Assembly (NCBI RefSeq): GCF_021184025.1
Contig: NZ_CP036537.1
Location: 3,472,001-3,536,000 of the forward strand
Source: Rhodopseudomonas boonkerdii
Lineage (GTDB): Bacteria; Pseudomonadota; Alphaproteobacteria; Rhizobiales; Xanthobacteraceae
Reading direction: 5' to 3'
DNA: 64,000 bases
Every line of letters starts with the position of its first letter. Positions within the stretch are counted from its first letter, which is position 1. Shown here piece after piece: positions 41,630-50,288 of the stretch. The translations under genes were made by a program, and so were the position numbers. Under the pieces are notes generated by a model. That model was given only the letters and a program-made list of their open reading frames with translations. It was not told the origin of the DNA and ran no database searches.

Positions 41630-43444
41630 ATGGCTCCTCCGCTCATCCAGCTCAAGGACATCTCGCTGACCTTTGGCGGCACGCCGCTGCTCAAGGGCGT
41701 CGAACTCACGGTGTCGCAGGGCGACCGCCTCTGCCTGATCGGCCGCAACGGCTCCGGTAAATCGACGCTGCTGAAGATCGTCGCCGGCACGGTCGAAGCC
41801 GACAGCGGCAGCCGCTTCGTGCAGCCCGGCGCCACCGTGCAATACCTGTCGCAGGAACCCGACTTCTCCGGCTATCCGACGACGTTGGCCTATGTCGAGG
41901 CCGGCATGGCGGACGGCAACGATCACTATCAGGCGCAATATCTGCTCGAACAGCTCGGTCTCACCGGACAGGAAGATCCGATGCATCTGTCCGGCGGCGA
42001 AGCGCGCCGCACGGCAATTGCCCGCGCGCTGGCGCCCTCGCCCGACATCCTGCTGCTGGACGAGCCCACCAACCATCTCGACCTCACCACCATCGAATGG
42101 CTGGAAGGCGAACTGTTGAGTCGCCGTTGCGCGCTGGTGCTGATCAGCCATGACCGCCGCTTCCTGGGCAATCTGTCGCGCGGCACCGCCTGGCTCGATC
42201 GCGGCCAGATCCGTCAGATCGATCGTGGCTTCAACGCATTCGAGGAATGGCGCGACGAAGTGCTTGCCGAAGAGGAGCGCGACCAGCACAAGCTCGACCG
42301 CAAGATCGTCGAGGAAGAACACTGGCTGCGTCACGGCGTGTCCGGCCGCCGCAAGCGCAACGTCAAGCGCCTCGCCGGGCTGCATGAGCTGCGCCAGCAA
42401 CGCCGCGACTATCGCGGCGTGCAAGGCAATGCGACACTGGCTGCAGCGGAGGCCGACAAGTCCGGCAAGCTGGTGGTCGAGGCCAAGGGCATCTCACGGA
42501 CCTATGGCGAGCGCAAGATCGTCGATGAATTCTCCATCCGCATCCAGCGCGGCGACCGCATCGGCATTGTCGGCCCGAACGGCGCCGGCAAGACCACGCT
42601 GGTCAACATGCTCACCGGCGCGGAGCCACCGGATAGCGGCAGCATCCGTTTCGGCACCAATCTCGAAATGGCGACGCTGGACCAGCATCGCGAAAGCCTC
42701 AATCCGAAATGGAGCCTTGCCGAAGCCCTCACCGGCGGCCGCGGCGATCACGTGATGGTCGGCGGCAAATCGAAGCATGTGGTCAGCTACATGAAGGACT
42801 TTCTGTTCGCGCAGGAACAGATGCGCACGCCGCTGGAAGTGCTGTCCGGCGGCGAGCGCGGCCGCCTGATGCTGGCGCGTGCTCTGGCAAAGCCTTCAAA
42901 CGTGCTGGTGCTGGACGAACCGACCAACGATCTCGATCTCGAAACCCTCGACGTGCTCGAGGAGATGCTTGGTGATTATGAGGGCACGGTGCTGCTGATC
43001 AGCCATGACCGCGACTTTCTCGACCGCGTGGTGACTTCGGTGATCGTGCCGGAAGGCAACGGCAAATGGGTTGAATATGCCGGCGGTTATACGGACATGC
43101 TGACGCAACGTGGCGCCGATCTCACGCGTGAGGGCGTGAAGGGTAGCGGCGAGCCGGTGAAAGCGGCGAAAGCAGAATCCGTTGCCGCTGCGCCTGCGGC
43201 CAAGAAGAAGCTGAGTTTCAAGGACAAGCACGCGCTAGAGACGCTACCGGCAACTATGGCGAAGCTGCAGGACGAGATCGCAAAACAGCAGAAAATGCTC
43301 GACGATCCCGCGCTCTATACGAAGGACCGCAAAAAGTTCGATGCAGCGAGCGCGGCGATCGCGAGCGCACAGCAGCAGCTCAGCGACGCCGAGGAGAAAT
43401 GGCTGGAGCTGGAAATGCTCCGTGAAGAGATCGAGAGTGCATAA
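41630..43444 (+). CDS. uup: ABC-F family ATPase, Uup type
   Basis: 604 residues, soluble, with two ABC domains and no membrane helices. Domain 1 has 'GRNGSGKST', 'LSGGEARR' and 'LLLDEPTNHLDL'; domain 2 has 'GPNGAGKTT', 'LSGGERGR' and 'LVLDEPTNDLDL'. The linker between them (about 190-290) is helical and charged. A C-terminal coiled coil ('TMAKLQDEIAKQQKMLDDPA', 'SAAIASAQQQLSDAEEKWLE') is the Uup-specific extension that binds branched DNA or ribosomal RNA. Uup acts on the ribosome and affects transposon excision. A perfect 63-nt palindrome starts 4 nt after the stop. Confidence 0.93.
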   Translation: MAPPLIQLKDISLTFGGTPLLKGVELTVSQGDRLCLIGRNGSGKSTLLKIVAGTVEADSGSRFVQPGATVQYLSQEPDFSGYPTTLAYVEAGMADGNDHYQAQYLLEQLGLTGQEDPMHLSGGEARRTAIARALAPSPDILLLDEPTNHLDLTTIEWLEGELLSRRCALVLISHDRRFLGNLSRGTAWLDRGQIRQIDRGFNAFEEWRDEVLAEEERDQHKLDRKIVEEEHWLRHGVSGRRKRNVKRLAGLHELRQQRRDYRGVQGNATLAAAEADKSGKLVVEAKGISRTYGERKIVDEFSIRIQRGDRIGIVGPNGAGKTTLVNMLTGAEPPDSGSIRFGTNLEMATLDQHRESLNPKWSLAEALTGGRGDHVMVGGKSKHVVSYMKDFLFAQEQMRTPLEVLSGGERGRLMLARALAKPSNVLVLDEPTNDLDLETLDVLEEMLGDYEGTVLLISHDRDFLDRVVTSVIVPEGNGKWVEYAGGYTDMLTQRGADLTREGVKGSGEPVKAAKAESVAAAPAAKKKLSFKDKHALETLPATMAKLQDEIAKQQKMLDDPALYTKDRKKFDAASAAIASAQQQLSDAEEKWLELEMLREEIESA

Positions 43445-43448
43445 GCAC

Positions 43449-43511
43449 CGTCATTGCGAGGAGCCCAAACGAATTGGCAAAGCCAATTCGTTTGGGCTCC
43501 TCGCAATGACG
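43449..43511. repeat. Perfect 63-nt palindrome (30-bp stem, AAA loop)
   Basis: CGTCATTGCGAGGAGCCCAA at 43449 continues as a 30-nt arm that is exactly repeated in reverse complement to 43511, with only AAA unpaired. Ends match the 'GTCATTGCGAG' repeat family. It starts 4 nt after the ABC-F stop and ends 19 nt before the next start codon, so it lies in the middle of a probable transcript. Confidence 0.95.
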
Positions 43512-43530
43512 AATGAGAGGACCGAGCAAC

Positions 43531-44610
43531 ATGACCACATCCCTCGCCGCCAAAATCGCCCGCGACTACGGCACCCCTGCCCTGGTCATCGACATGGACC
43601 GTGTCGAGTGCAATATCGCGCGTATCCAGAAGGTCTGCGACGACGCCGGCATCGCCAACCGCCCGCATATCAAGACGCATAAGAGCCCGGTGCTGGCCAA
43701 GCTGCAGATCGACGCGGGCGCCAAAGGCATCACCTGCCAGAAGCTCGGCGAGGCCGAGATCATGGCGGAAGCAGGGATCGACGATATCCTGATCAGCTAC
43801 AACCTGCTCGGTGACGAGAAGATGGCCCGCCTCGGTGCACTGCAGGGCAAGGCGAATATCACAGTCGCCGCCGACAACTCCGTCGTTGTCGCCGACCTGC
43901 CGAAGGCCGCCGCGCTTTCCGGCCGCGATCTCAATGTGGTCGTGGAATGCGACACCGGCCGCAAGCGCGCCGGCGTCGAGACGCCGGCAGAAGCGATTGC
44001 GCTCGCACGTGAGATCAAGGCAGCCAAGGGCCTGACCTTCGCCGGCTTCATGCTGTATCCGACCGAGACCGGCTGGGCCGATGCGCAAAAGTTCTACGAC
44101 GAGGCGCTGCTCGGCGTGCGCGCAGAAGGATTGGAGCCGCTGATCGTCTCCACCGGCGGTACGCCGAACCTGAAGAATGTCGGCTCGCTGAAAGGCGCTA
44201 CCGAACATCGCTTCGGCACCTACATCTATAACGACCGCATGCAGGTCGCGGCCGGTTCAGCGACGTGGGATGACTGCGCGCTCACGGTCTATTCCACCGT
44301 CGTCAGCCGTGCCGGCCCGGAGCGCGGCATTCTCGATGCCGGCTCGAAGACGCTGACGCCGGACACCGGCGGCCTCGACGGCTATGGCCTGATCCTCGAA
44401 CATCCCGAAGCGAAGATCGCGAAATTTGCCGAAGAACACGGTTTCCTCGACCTCACCCGCAGCAATACCCGCCCGAATGTCGGCGATGTCGTGCGCATCG
44501 TGCCGAACCATGTCTGCGTGGTCGTCAACATGTTCGACGAGGTGGTGATGGTGCGCGGCGACGAGATCGTCGGAACGCTACCGATCGCGGCACGCGGGAA
44601 GCTGCGGTAA
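43531..44610 (+). CDS. D-threonine aldolase/D-serine dehydratase-type PLP enzyme
   Basis: 359 residues. Fold-type III (alanine-racemase N-terminal) barrel: the PLP lysine is in 'RPHIKTHKS' (K48 by alignment from memory), with 'GITCQKLGEAEIMAEAGIDD', 'VVVECDTGRKRAGVETPAEA' and 'VSTGGTPNL'. The C-terminal beta domain has 'PNHVCVVVNMFDEVV', the H-x-C metal site shared by D-threonine aldolase and eukaryotic-type D-serine dehydratase. The two activities cannot be separated from sequence alone. Cytoplasmic. The palindrome upstream may decouple it from the ABC-F gene. Confidence 0.9.
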   Translation: MTTSLAAKIARDYGTPALVIDMDRVECNIARIQKVCDDAGIANRPHIKTHKSPVLAKLQIDAGAKGITCQKLGEAEIMAEAGIDDILISYNLLGDEKMARLGALQGKANITVAADNSVVVADLPKAAALSGRDLNVVVECDTGRKRAGVETPAEAIALAREIKAAKGLTFAGFMLYPTETGWADAQKFYDEALLGVRAEGLEPLIVSTGGTPNLKNVGSLKGATEHRFGTYIYNDRMQVAAGSATWDDCALTVYSTVVSRAGPERGILDAGSKTLTPDTGGLDGYGLILEHPEAKIAKFAEEHGFLDLTRSNTRPNVGDVVRIVPNHVCVVVNMFDEVVMVRGDEIVGTLPIAARGKLR

Positions 44611-44616
44611 GCTCAG

Positions 44617-44722
44617 TCCCTCATCCTGAGGAGCGCGCATCGCGCGCGTCTCGAAGGATGGCCGCGGAGCTCTGCATCTCATGGTTCGAGACGCGCGCAA
44701 GGGCGCGCTCCTCACCATGAGG
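44617..44722. repeat. Intergenic palindromic repeat, 'CCCTCATCCTGAGGAGC' family
   Basis: Ends TCCCTCATCCTGAGGAGCGC and GCGCTCCTCACCATGAGGG; inner arms CGTCTCGAAGGATGG and CATGGTTCGAGACGCGCG. Companion copies at 28545-28655, 49225-49331 and 54258-54370. Between convergent genes. Confidence 0.88.
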
Positions 44723-44723
44723 G

Positions 44724-45956
44724 TCAGAGATTGATCCAGTTCAACGCGCCCTGTCCTGCCGCCACGCCCGTCGCAAACGACGCCTGCAGCAGATAGCCGC
44801 CGGTCGGCGCCTCCCAATCCAGCATCTCGCCGGCGACGAATACACCCGGCAGGCGTTTCAGCATGAAAGCATCGTCGATCTCATCAAAGGCGACGCCGCC
44901 TGCCGTCGAGATCGCGCGGGCCATCGGTGCGATTCCGGTTAGCGTGATCGGGACGGCATTGATCAGGGCCGCGAGCTCATCGGGCGACAGCGCCGCGAGC
45001 TGCCGCCCCTCTGCAATCGCAACCTCCTGCAGCAGCCCGATCGCTACCGGCGACAGATGCAGCGCCTTGCGCAGGAAATTCGAGAACGACTGCTTGCTGC
45101 GCGGCGCTGCGAGTTTAGACCGTAGTTCATCGGCCGTCAGATCAGGGCGCAAAGCAATGCGAAGCACAGCCTTGCCGTCCGCCATGGCAGCCTCGCGCAA
45201 CACGGAAGACAGCGCATAAATCGCACCGCCTTCGATGCCCGCACGCGTGATCATTGCCTCGCCGCGCACCGATTGCATGCCAAAGGCCAGTGCGATGCCC
45301 TTGAGCGGCTGGCCTTCGAAGCGATCCCTGAAGACATCCGACCATGCGACATCAAAGCCGACATTGGCGGGCCGCAGCGGTGCGATGACGATGCCTTTTG
45401 CTTTGAGCAAATCAACCCATGCACCATCCGAGCCGAGCTTGGCCCAGCTTGCGCCGCCGAGGGCCAGCAGCGTCGCTTTGGCCGAGATCGTTCGTTCGCC
45501 CTCAGGCGTTTGAAATTTCAGAGCACCATCCGCGTTCCAGCCAATCCATCGATGACGGAACGCGAAGGACACGCCGCTATTGTCAAGGCGCCGCAGCCAA
45601 GCCCGCAGCAGCGGCGAGGCCTTAAACGCCTCGGGAAACACGCGGCCGCTGGAGCCGATGAAAGTGGGCTGGCCGAGCGTCTCGCTCCAGGCACGCAGAT
45701 CGGTCGGCGTGAAGCCGTCGATCACCGGCGCAAGCAGTGCTTCAGCCCCACCGTAGCGCTTCACGAAATCCGGCAACGGCTCGCTATGGGTGAGATTGAG
45801 GCCACCGCGGCCGGCCATCAGGAATTTTCGCGCGGCCGATGGCATGGCGTCGAACACGGTGACGCGAGCCCCGCCCCTCGCGAGCACTTCGGCCGCCATC
45901 AGGCCGGCGGGGCCGGCACCGATGACCGCGACCTCGATTGTCGGAATGTCGATCAT
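44724..45956 (-). CDS. HI0933/BaiN-like flavoprotein (TIGR03862 type)
   Basis: 410 residues. N-terminal Rossmann motif 'AVIGAGPAGLMAAEVLARGG' binds FAD; 'GRGGLNLTHSEPLP' corresponds to the 'GGGRCN.TN' motif of the HI0933 family with 'GGLN' in place of 'GRCN', characteristic of the TIGR03862 subgroup. The C-terminal FAD-closing motif 'VFVAGEMLDWEAPTGGYLLQ' is present. BaiN-type relatives reduce alpha,beta-unsaturated substrates, but the rhizobial subgroup has no known substrate. Stand-alone gene between two repeats. Confidence 0.9.
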   Translation of the reverse strand: MIDIPTIEVAVIGAGPAGLMAAEVLARGGARVTVFDAMPSAARKFLMAGRGGLNLTHSEPLPDFVKRYGGAEALLAPVIDGFTPTDLRAWSETLGQPTFIGSSGRVFPEAFKASPLLRAWLRRLDNSGVSFAFRHRWIGWNADGALKFQTPEGERTISAKATLLALGGASWAKLGSDGAWVDLLKAKGIVIAPLRPANVGFDVAWSDVFRDRFEGQPLKGIALAFGMQSVRGEAMITRAGIEGGAIYALSSVLREAAMADGKAVLRIALRPDLTADELRSKLAAPRSKQSFSNFLRKALHLSPVAIGLLQEVAIAEGRQLAALSPDELAALINAVPITLTGIAPMARAISTAGGVAFDEIDDAFMLKRLPGVFVAGEMLDWEAPTGGYLLQASFATGVAAGQGALNWINL

Positions 45957-45971
45957 CCGGATGGGGTATCA

Positions 45972-46007
45972 TGTAGGGTGAGCAAAGCGAAACGTGCCCA
46001 CCCTACA
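45972..46007. repeat. Short palindrome downstream of the SDR gene
   Basis: TGTAGGGTG (45972-45980) and CACCCTACA (45999-46007) are perfect 9-bp arms. A 'GTAGGGTG...CACCCTAC' unit is known to be dispersed in related genomes; here it also sits 12 nt after the SDR stop on the minus strand and could act as a terminator. Confidence 0.65.
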
Positions 46008-46018
46008 GGATCACCGCA

Positions 46019-46936
46019 TCAGGTTTTAACGCCGAGCCTCTTCGCTGCCTGCTCGACATATTTTTGCGTCTGCTGGAAGGCGCCATCGAGCACCTTCGCC
46101 TTCGACATGTCGCTGATCTCGGCGAAATGCGCCGCGACGGTGTCGGCGGTCCACTGCTCCTCCGGGAAGTTCACACCCTCGCTTTCGAGGATGCGGATCA
46201 CTGCGAAAGAGCCGGCACCGGCACCCATGATGGTCTTGGTCGGGGCGTTCTCACTCAACATGTATTCCACTGCCGGAGTGATGGCTTCGGGCTTCATCAG
46301 CTTCAGCGCTTCCGGCGGCAGCAATTCCTCGGTCATGCGTGTCGCGGCCGTCGGCGAGACGATGTTCACGCGGATGTCGGTCTTGCGCCCCTCTTCCGCC
46401 AGCACGTTCATCAGGCCGACCATACCGGTCTTCGCCGCGCCGTAATTGGCCTGACCGAAATTGCCGTAGAGGCCCGAGGACGAGGTGGTGAGCACGATGC
46501 GGCCATAGTTGCGCGCGCGCATGCCATCCCACACAGCCTTGCAGCAATAGAAGGTACCGACCAGATGCACGTCGAGCACCTTCTGAAAATCGGCGACCTC
46601 CATCTTGCCGAATGACTTGTCGCGCAGGATGCCGGCATTGGCGCAGAGCACGTCGACACTGCCCCACTCCTTGGTGGCCTTCTCGACCATCGCCGCGACC
46701 TGCTCGAAATTCGAGACGTCGGCGCCATCGGCCATCGCGGTGCCGCCGGCGGCGCGGATTTCCTCGACCACGGCGTCGGCGGCCGTGAGCGAGCCACCGG
46801 TGCCGTCGCGCGCGCCGCCGAAATCGTTGACGACGACCTTGGCGCCGAGTCTGGCGAGACCCAGCGCATGGGCGCGGCCAAGGCCGTTGCCGGCGCCGGT
46901 GACAATGGCCACGCGGCCGTCAAAGCGAATGGTCAT
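46019..46936 (-). CDS. SDR, (3R)-hydroxyacyl-CoA dehydrogenase type
   Basis: 305 residues, the length of the dehydrogenase unit of peroxisomal-type multifunctional enzyme 2. 'RVAIVTGAGNGLGRAHALGL' binds the nucleotide, 'VDVLCANAGILRDKSFGKM' includes the NAG motif with the 'G-I-L-R-D-K/R-S' signature of this subgroup, and 'TTSSSGLYGNFGQANYGAAK' has the Ser and Tyr-x3-Lys. The next gene (12 nt away) is a MaoC hydratase, which supports a beta-oxidation-like or (R)-hydroxyacyl-CoA step. Probably NAD-dependent; chain length unknown. Confidence 0.92.
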   Translation of the reverse strand: MTIRFDGRVAIVTGAGNGLGRAHALGLARLGAKVVVNDFGGARDGTGGSLTAADAVVEEIRAAGGTAMADGADVSNFEQVAAMVEKATKEWGSVDVLCANAGILRDKSFGKMEVADFQKVLDVHLVGTFYCCKAVWDGMRARNYGRIVLTTSSSGLYGNFGQANYGAAKTGMVGLMNVLAEEGRKTDIRVNIVSPTAATRMTEELLPPEALKLMKPEAITPAVEYMLSENAPTKTIMGAGAGSFAVIRILESEGVNFPEEQWTADTVAAHFAEISDMSKAKVLDGAFQQTQKYVEQAAKRLGVKT

Positions 46937-46948
46937 GATGCAAGCTCC

Positions 46949-47413
46949 TCAATTGAAATAGACGAGGCCGAGCCAGTCGGCGACCAGCGCCGGCTTGTCC
47001 TCGCCTTCGATCTCGACGGTGGCCGATGTGCGGGTGAAGAGTTCATTCGGTTTGCGCAGCGTCGCCTCGGTGAGTACGAAACGGCCACGCAGGCGCGAGC
47101 CGGCCTTTACCGGCGAGATGAAGCGGAGCTTGTCGGTGCCGTAGTTCACGCCCATGGCGACGTCGGCAAGCTTCGGCAGCGCCTCATAGGAGAACACCGA
47201 GAGCAGCGACATCGTGAGAAAGCCGTGAGCGATGGTGGTGCCGAACGGCGTCTCCCGTGCACGGGCGGGATCGACGTGGATGAACTGATGATCCTCGGTC
47301 GCGGCGGCAAAGGCGTCGATGCGGGCCTGATCAACCAGATGCCAATCGGAAACCCCGACTTCCTTGCCGACCATGGCGATATAGGCTTCACGCGAGATCA
47401 TCGGTTCGGTCAT
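46949..47413 (-). CDS. MaoC-family (R)-specific enoyl-CoA hydratase
   Basis: 154 residues from the ATG at 47413; the frame is open further upstream only as a shadow of the ligase gene. The hydratase-2 motif 'FAAATEDHQFIHVDPARARE' contains the catalytic D-x4-H, and 'IAHGFLTMSLLSVFS' is the usual following helix. The domain is a single hotdog of normal length. It sits between an AMP-dependent acyl-CoA ligase gene (58 nt upstream) and an (R)-type SDR gene (12 nt downstream), a coherent ligase-hydratase-dehydrogenase set. Confidence 0.92.
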   Translation of the reverse strand: MTEPMISREAYIAMVGKEVGVSDWHLVDQARIDAFAAATEDHQFIHVDPARARETPFGTTIAHGFLTMSLLSVFSYEALPKLADVAMGVNYGTDKLRFISPVKAGSRLRGRFVLTEATLRKPNELFTRTSATVEIEGEDKPALVADWLGLVYFN

Positions 47414-47471
47414 CCCTTGTTGTTTGCGCACGCAGATTCCACAAAGCGAACGGGCATGCCAAGCAATTTTC

Positions 47472-49184
47472 TCACCCGCCGCGCAGCTGCGGGAAATCCT
47501 CTTCCTTGAATTCGACGCCGCGCAGTGGGTCCTGGCGGTCATTCTCGTGTTCGAGGCGGCGCAGATGGACGCGGCGGATCTTGCCGGAAATCGTCTTCGG
47601 CAGTTCGGTGACGAATTCGATCCGGCGGATGCGCTTGAACGGCGCGAGGCGCTCCTGCAGATGCGTGTAGATGGACAGCGCCGTATCGGCATCGGGTTTG
47701 GCGCTGCCGACCAACATCACGTAGGCCTTGGGAATCGCCAGACGAATGGGGTCCGGGCTTGGCACGATCGCCGCTTCGGCGACGGCATCGTGTTCGATCA
47801 GGACGCTTTCGAGCTCGAATGGGCTGATGCGATAATCGGAGGACTTGAACACGTCATCGGCGCGGCCGACGAAAGTGAGATAGCCGTCGTCATCGACGAA
47901 GACGACATCGCCGCTGCGATAGATGTCGCCGCTGGCGCCGGTGACACTGCCGTCATCGGCCTGATACCCCTGCATCAGACCGGCGGGACGATCGGCGCCG
48001 AGCACGAGACCGACCTCGCCCTCCTTCGCCGGCTGGCCGTCAGCATCGATCACCCTGACCTTGTAGCCGGGCAGCGGGCGGCCCATGGAGCCGACCTTCA
48101 CCGGCTGGCCCGGCGAGTTGCCGGCGAGTGCCGTCGTCTCGGTCTGTCCGTAGCCATCGCGGATGGTGAGGCCCCAGGCGGACTGCACCTGTTCGATCAC
48201 TTCCGGATTGAGCGGTTCGCCAGCGCCACAGACCTCGCGCAGCGACACCTTTGTGTCGGCGAGCCTTTCCTGAATGAACAGCCGCCACACGGTCGGCGGC
48301 GCACAGAGCGTGGTGACGCCGCAGCGACCGATGGTGGCAAGCAGGCTTTTCGCATCGAAGCGCGGCTGGTTGACCACGAATACGGTGGCGCCGGCATTCC
48401 AGGGCGCGAAGAAGCAGGACCACGCATGCTTGGCCCAGCCGGGTGAGGAGATGTTGAGATGGATGTCGCCGGGCTCCAGGCCGATCCAATACATCGTGGA
48501 AAGCCCGCCGACGGGATAACTGCGCTGGCTGTGCCGCACGAGTTTCGGTTTCGCCGTAGTACCCGAGGTGAAATAGAGCAGCATCGGATCGTCGGCCTTG
48601 GTCGGGCCATCCGGTGTGAAAGTGTCGGGGAAATCTGCGGACGTCTCGAAGGCGAGCCAGCCGCCGTGAGACGACGCGGCATTGACGACGATCTGCCCGA
48701 CGCCCGCAGTTTTCAGGCTGCCGAACTTGGCGACCTGATCCTCGGCGGCGACGACGAGTTTCGCCCTGCCGCGATCGAGCCGGTCCTGCAATTCGTCCGA
48801 GGTCAGCAGTGTCGTCGCAGGGATGATGACAACGCCGAGCTTGATCGCCGCCAGCATGGTTTCCCAGAGCGGTACGACATTGCCGAGCAGCAACAGCAGA
48901 TGATCGCCGCGCTTCAGCCCCAGCGCGCGCAGGAAATTGGCAACCTGATTGGAACGGCGTGCAAGGTCGGAGAAAGAGAGTTTTGTTTCGTTGCCGGTGA
49001 CGGCATCGACGATCCAGAGTGCCGGACGATCCTTGCTGACAGGATCGCGAGCAAGTTCGGCGTCGAACCAGTCGAGCGCCCAGTTGAAGTCGACGGGGTC
49101 AGGCCAGCGAAAACCGGCGATGGCCTTGTCGTAGTCGGAGCGGTGTTCGAGGAGAAAGTCGCGGGCCTGCTTAAACGTGGTCAT
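47472..49184 (-). CDS. AMP-dependent acyl-CoA synthetase
   Basis: 570 residues. The adenylate-forming P-loop 'LLYFTSGTTAKPKLVRHSQR' (usual consensus Y-T-S-G-T-T-G-x-P-K), 'YGQTETTALAGNSPG' and 'GDIYRSGDVVFVDDDGYLTF' are in order, with the C-terminal domain hinge 'GRADDVFKSSDYRISPFELE' and the catalytic lysine in 'LPKTISGKIRRVHLR'. The family activates medium- or branched-chain acids to CoA esters. First gene of the ligase-MaoC-SDR set. The specific acid cannot be read from the sequence; valine-derived acids are a contextual possibility only. Confidence 0.93.
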   Translation of the reverse strand: MTTFKQARDFLLEHRSDYDKAIAGFRWPDPVDFNWALDWFDAELARDPVSKDRPALWIVDAVTGNETKLSFSDLARRSNQVANFLRALGLKRGDHLLLLLGNVVPLWETMLAAIKLGVVIIPATTLLTSDELQDRLDRGRAKLVVAAEDQVAKFGSLKTAGVGQIVVNAASSHGGWLAFETSADFPDTFTPDGPTKADDPMLLYFTSGTTAKPKLVRHSQRSYPVGGLSTMYWIGLEPGDIHLNISSPGWAKHAWSCFFAPWNAGATVFVVNQPRFDAKSLLATIGRCGVTTLCAPPTVWRLFIQERLADTKVSLREVCGAGEPLNPEVIEQVQSAWGLTIRDGYGQTETTALAGNSPGQPVKVGSMGRPLPGYKVRVIDADGQPAKEGEVGLVLGADRPAGLMQGYQADDGSVTGASGDIYRSGDVVFVDDDGYLTFVGRADDVFKSSDYRISPFELESVLIEHDAVAEAAIVPSPDPIRLAIPKAYVMLVGSAKPDADTALSIYTHLQERLAPFKRIRRIEFVTELPKTISGKIRRVHLRRLEHENDRQDPLRGVEFKEEDFPQLRGG

Positions 49185-49224
49185 GCTTCCTCACCCTTAT
49201 TTTGTTTTTGTCGCTCTACACTCC

Positions 49225-49331
49225 GCCCTCATCCTGAGGAGCCACGCAACGCGCGGCGTCTCGAAGGATGATGAGGAGCTCCGCATGTCATGGTTCGAGA
49301 CGCGTACAACTGCGCGCTCCCACCATGAGGA
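49225..49331. repeat. Intergenic palindromic repeat, 'CCCTCATCCTGAGGAGC' family
   Basis: Ends GCCCTCATCCTGAGGAGC and GCGCTCCCACCATGAGG; inner CGTCTCGAAGGATG and CATGGTTCGAGACGCG. It separates the valine operon from the ligase gene on the same strand and may be a transcription boundary. Confidence 0.85.
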
Positions 49332-49338
49332 CTGAGAG

Positions 49339-50223
49339 TTACTTCGCCAAATTCCGCAGATGGTTGACGATGCCCGAGAAGTCGACACCACCCTGCCCGT
49401 CCTGGTCAAAAGTCTCGTAGATGCTCTCAGCATGGGCCCCGAGCGGCGTCTGGGCGCCGGCGGCCTTGGCGGCTTCCTGCGACAGCTTGAGATCCTTCAG
49501 CATCAGGGCTGCGGCGAAGCCGGGCTTGTAGTCGTTATTGGCCGGCGAGGTCGGCACCGGGCCGGGCACCGGACAATAAGTCGTCAGCGACCAGCACTGG
49601 CCCGACGAGGTCGACGCCACATCGAACAGCGCCTGATGCGACAGGCCGAGCTTTTCGGCGAGCACGAAAGCTTCGCTGACGCCGATCATGGAAATGCCGA
49701 GGATCATGTTGTTGCAGATCTTGGCCGCCTGCCCGGCGCCGGCATCGCCGCAATGGACGATCTTTTTGCCCATCGCTTCGAGGATCGGCTTGGCGGATGC
49801 AAAGGCCTTGGCGTCGCCACCCGCCATGAATGTCAGCGTCGCGCCCTTGGCGCCGCCGGTGCCGCCAGAGACCGGCGCATCGACTGAGGGAAGCTGCTGC
49901 GCGGCAGCGAGCCCATGGGCCTTGCGCGCGCTTTCCACATCGATGGTCGAGCAGTCGATCATCAGCGCGCCCCTGGCAGCTGCCGGGATCGCCTCGCTCC
50001 ACACCGACACCACATGCTTACCGGCGGGCAGCATGGTGATGATGACCTCGGCGCCCTTCACCGCATCCACGGCGGTGGCGGCAATGGTCACGCCATCGGC
50101 CTTGGCCTGGGCGCGCGAGGCTTCGACGAGATCGAAACCCGTCACCTTGTGGCCGGCCTTGACCAGGTTGGCGGCCATGGGGCCGCCCATATTGCCGAGA
50201 CCGATGAATGCGATGCTGGTCAT
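49339..50223 (-). CDS. mmsB: 3-hydroxyisobutyrate dehydrogenase
   Basis: 294 residues from the ATG at 50223 with GAGGG 6 nt upstream. 'SIAFIGLGNMGGPMAANLVK' is the NAD-binding signature and 'CGDAGAGQAAKICNNMILG' contains the catalytic lysine, with 'DAPVSGGTGGAKGATLTFM' as in all 3-hydroxyacid dehydrogenases of this family. It oxidises 3-hydroxyisobutyrate to methylmalonate semialdehyde, the substrate of MmsA, encoded three genes upstream. Last gene of the valine-degradation cluster, 65 nt after the hydrolase gene. Confidence 0.95.
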   Translation of the reverse strand: MTSIAFIGLGNMGGPMAANLVKAGHKVTGFDLVEASRAQAKADGVTIAATAVDAVKGAEVIITMLPAGKHVVSVWSEAIPAAARGALMIDCSTIDVESARKAHGLAAAQQLPSVDAPVSGGTGGAKGATLTFMAGGDAKAFASAKPILEAMGKKIVHCGDAGAGQAAKICNNMILGISMIGVSEAFVLAEKLGLSHQALFDVASTSSGQCWSLTTYCPVPGPVPTSPANNDYKPGFAAALMLKDLKLSQEAAKAAGAQTPLGAHAESIYETFDQDGQGGVDFSGIVNHLRNLAK

Positions 50224-50288
50224 ATCCTGCCCTCGTCTGTTTTGATTGTTATCGAATGCCGGCTCCGCCGATGGAATCCGACTTTCGT

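Noticed and set aside
40961..42424. Long open frame (487 codons) opposite the yaiI and uup genes
   Set aside because: Antisense shadow of two conserved genes; it also covers the intergenic region and shows no motif.
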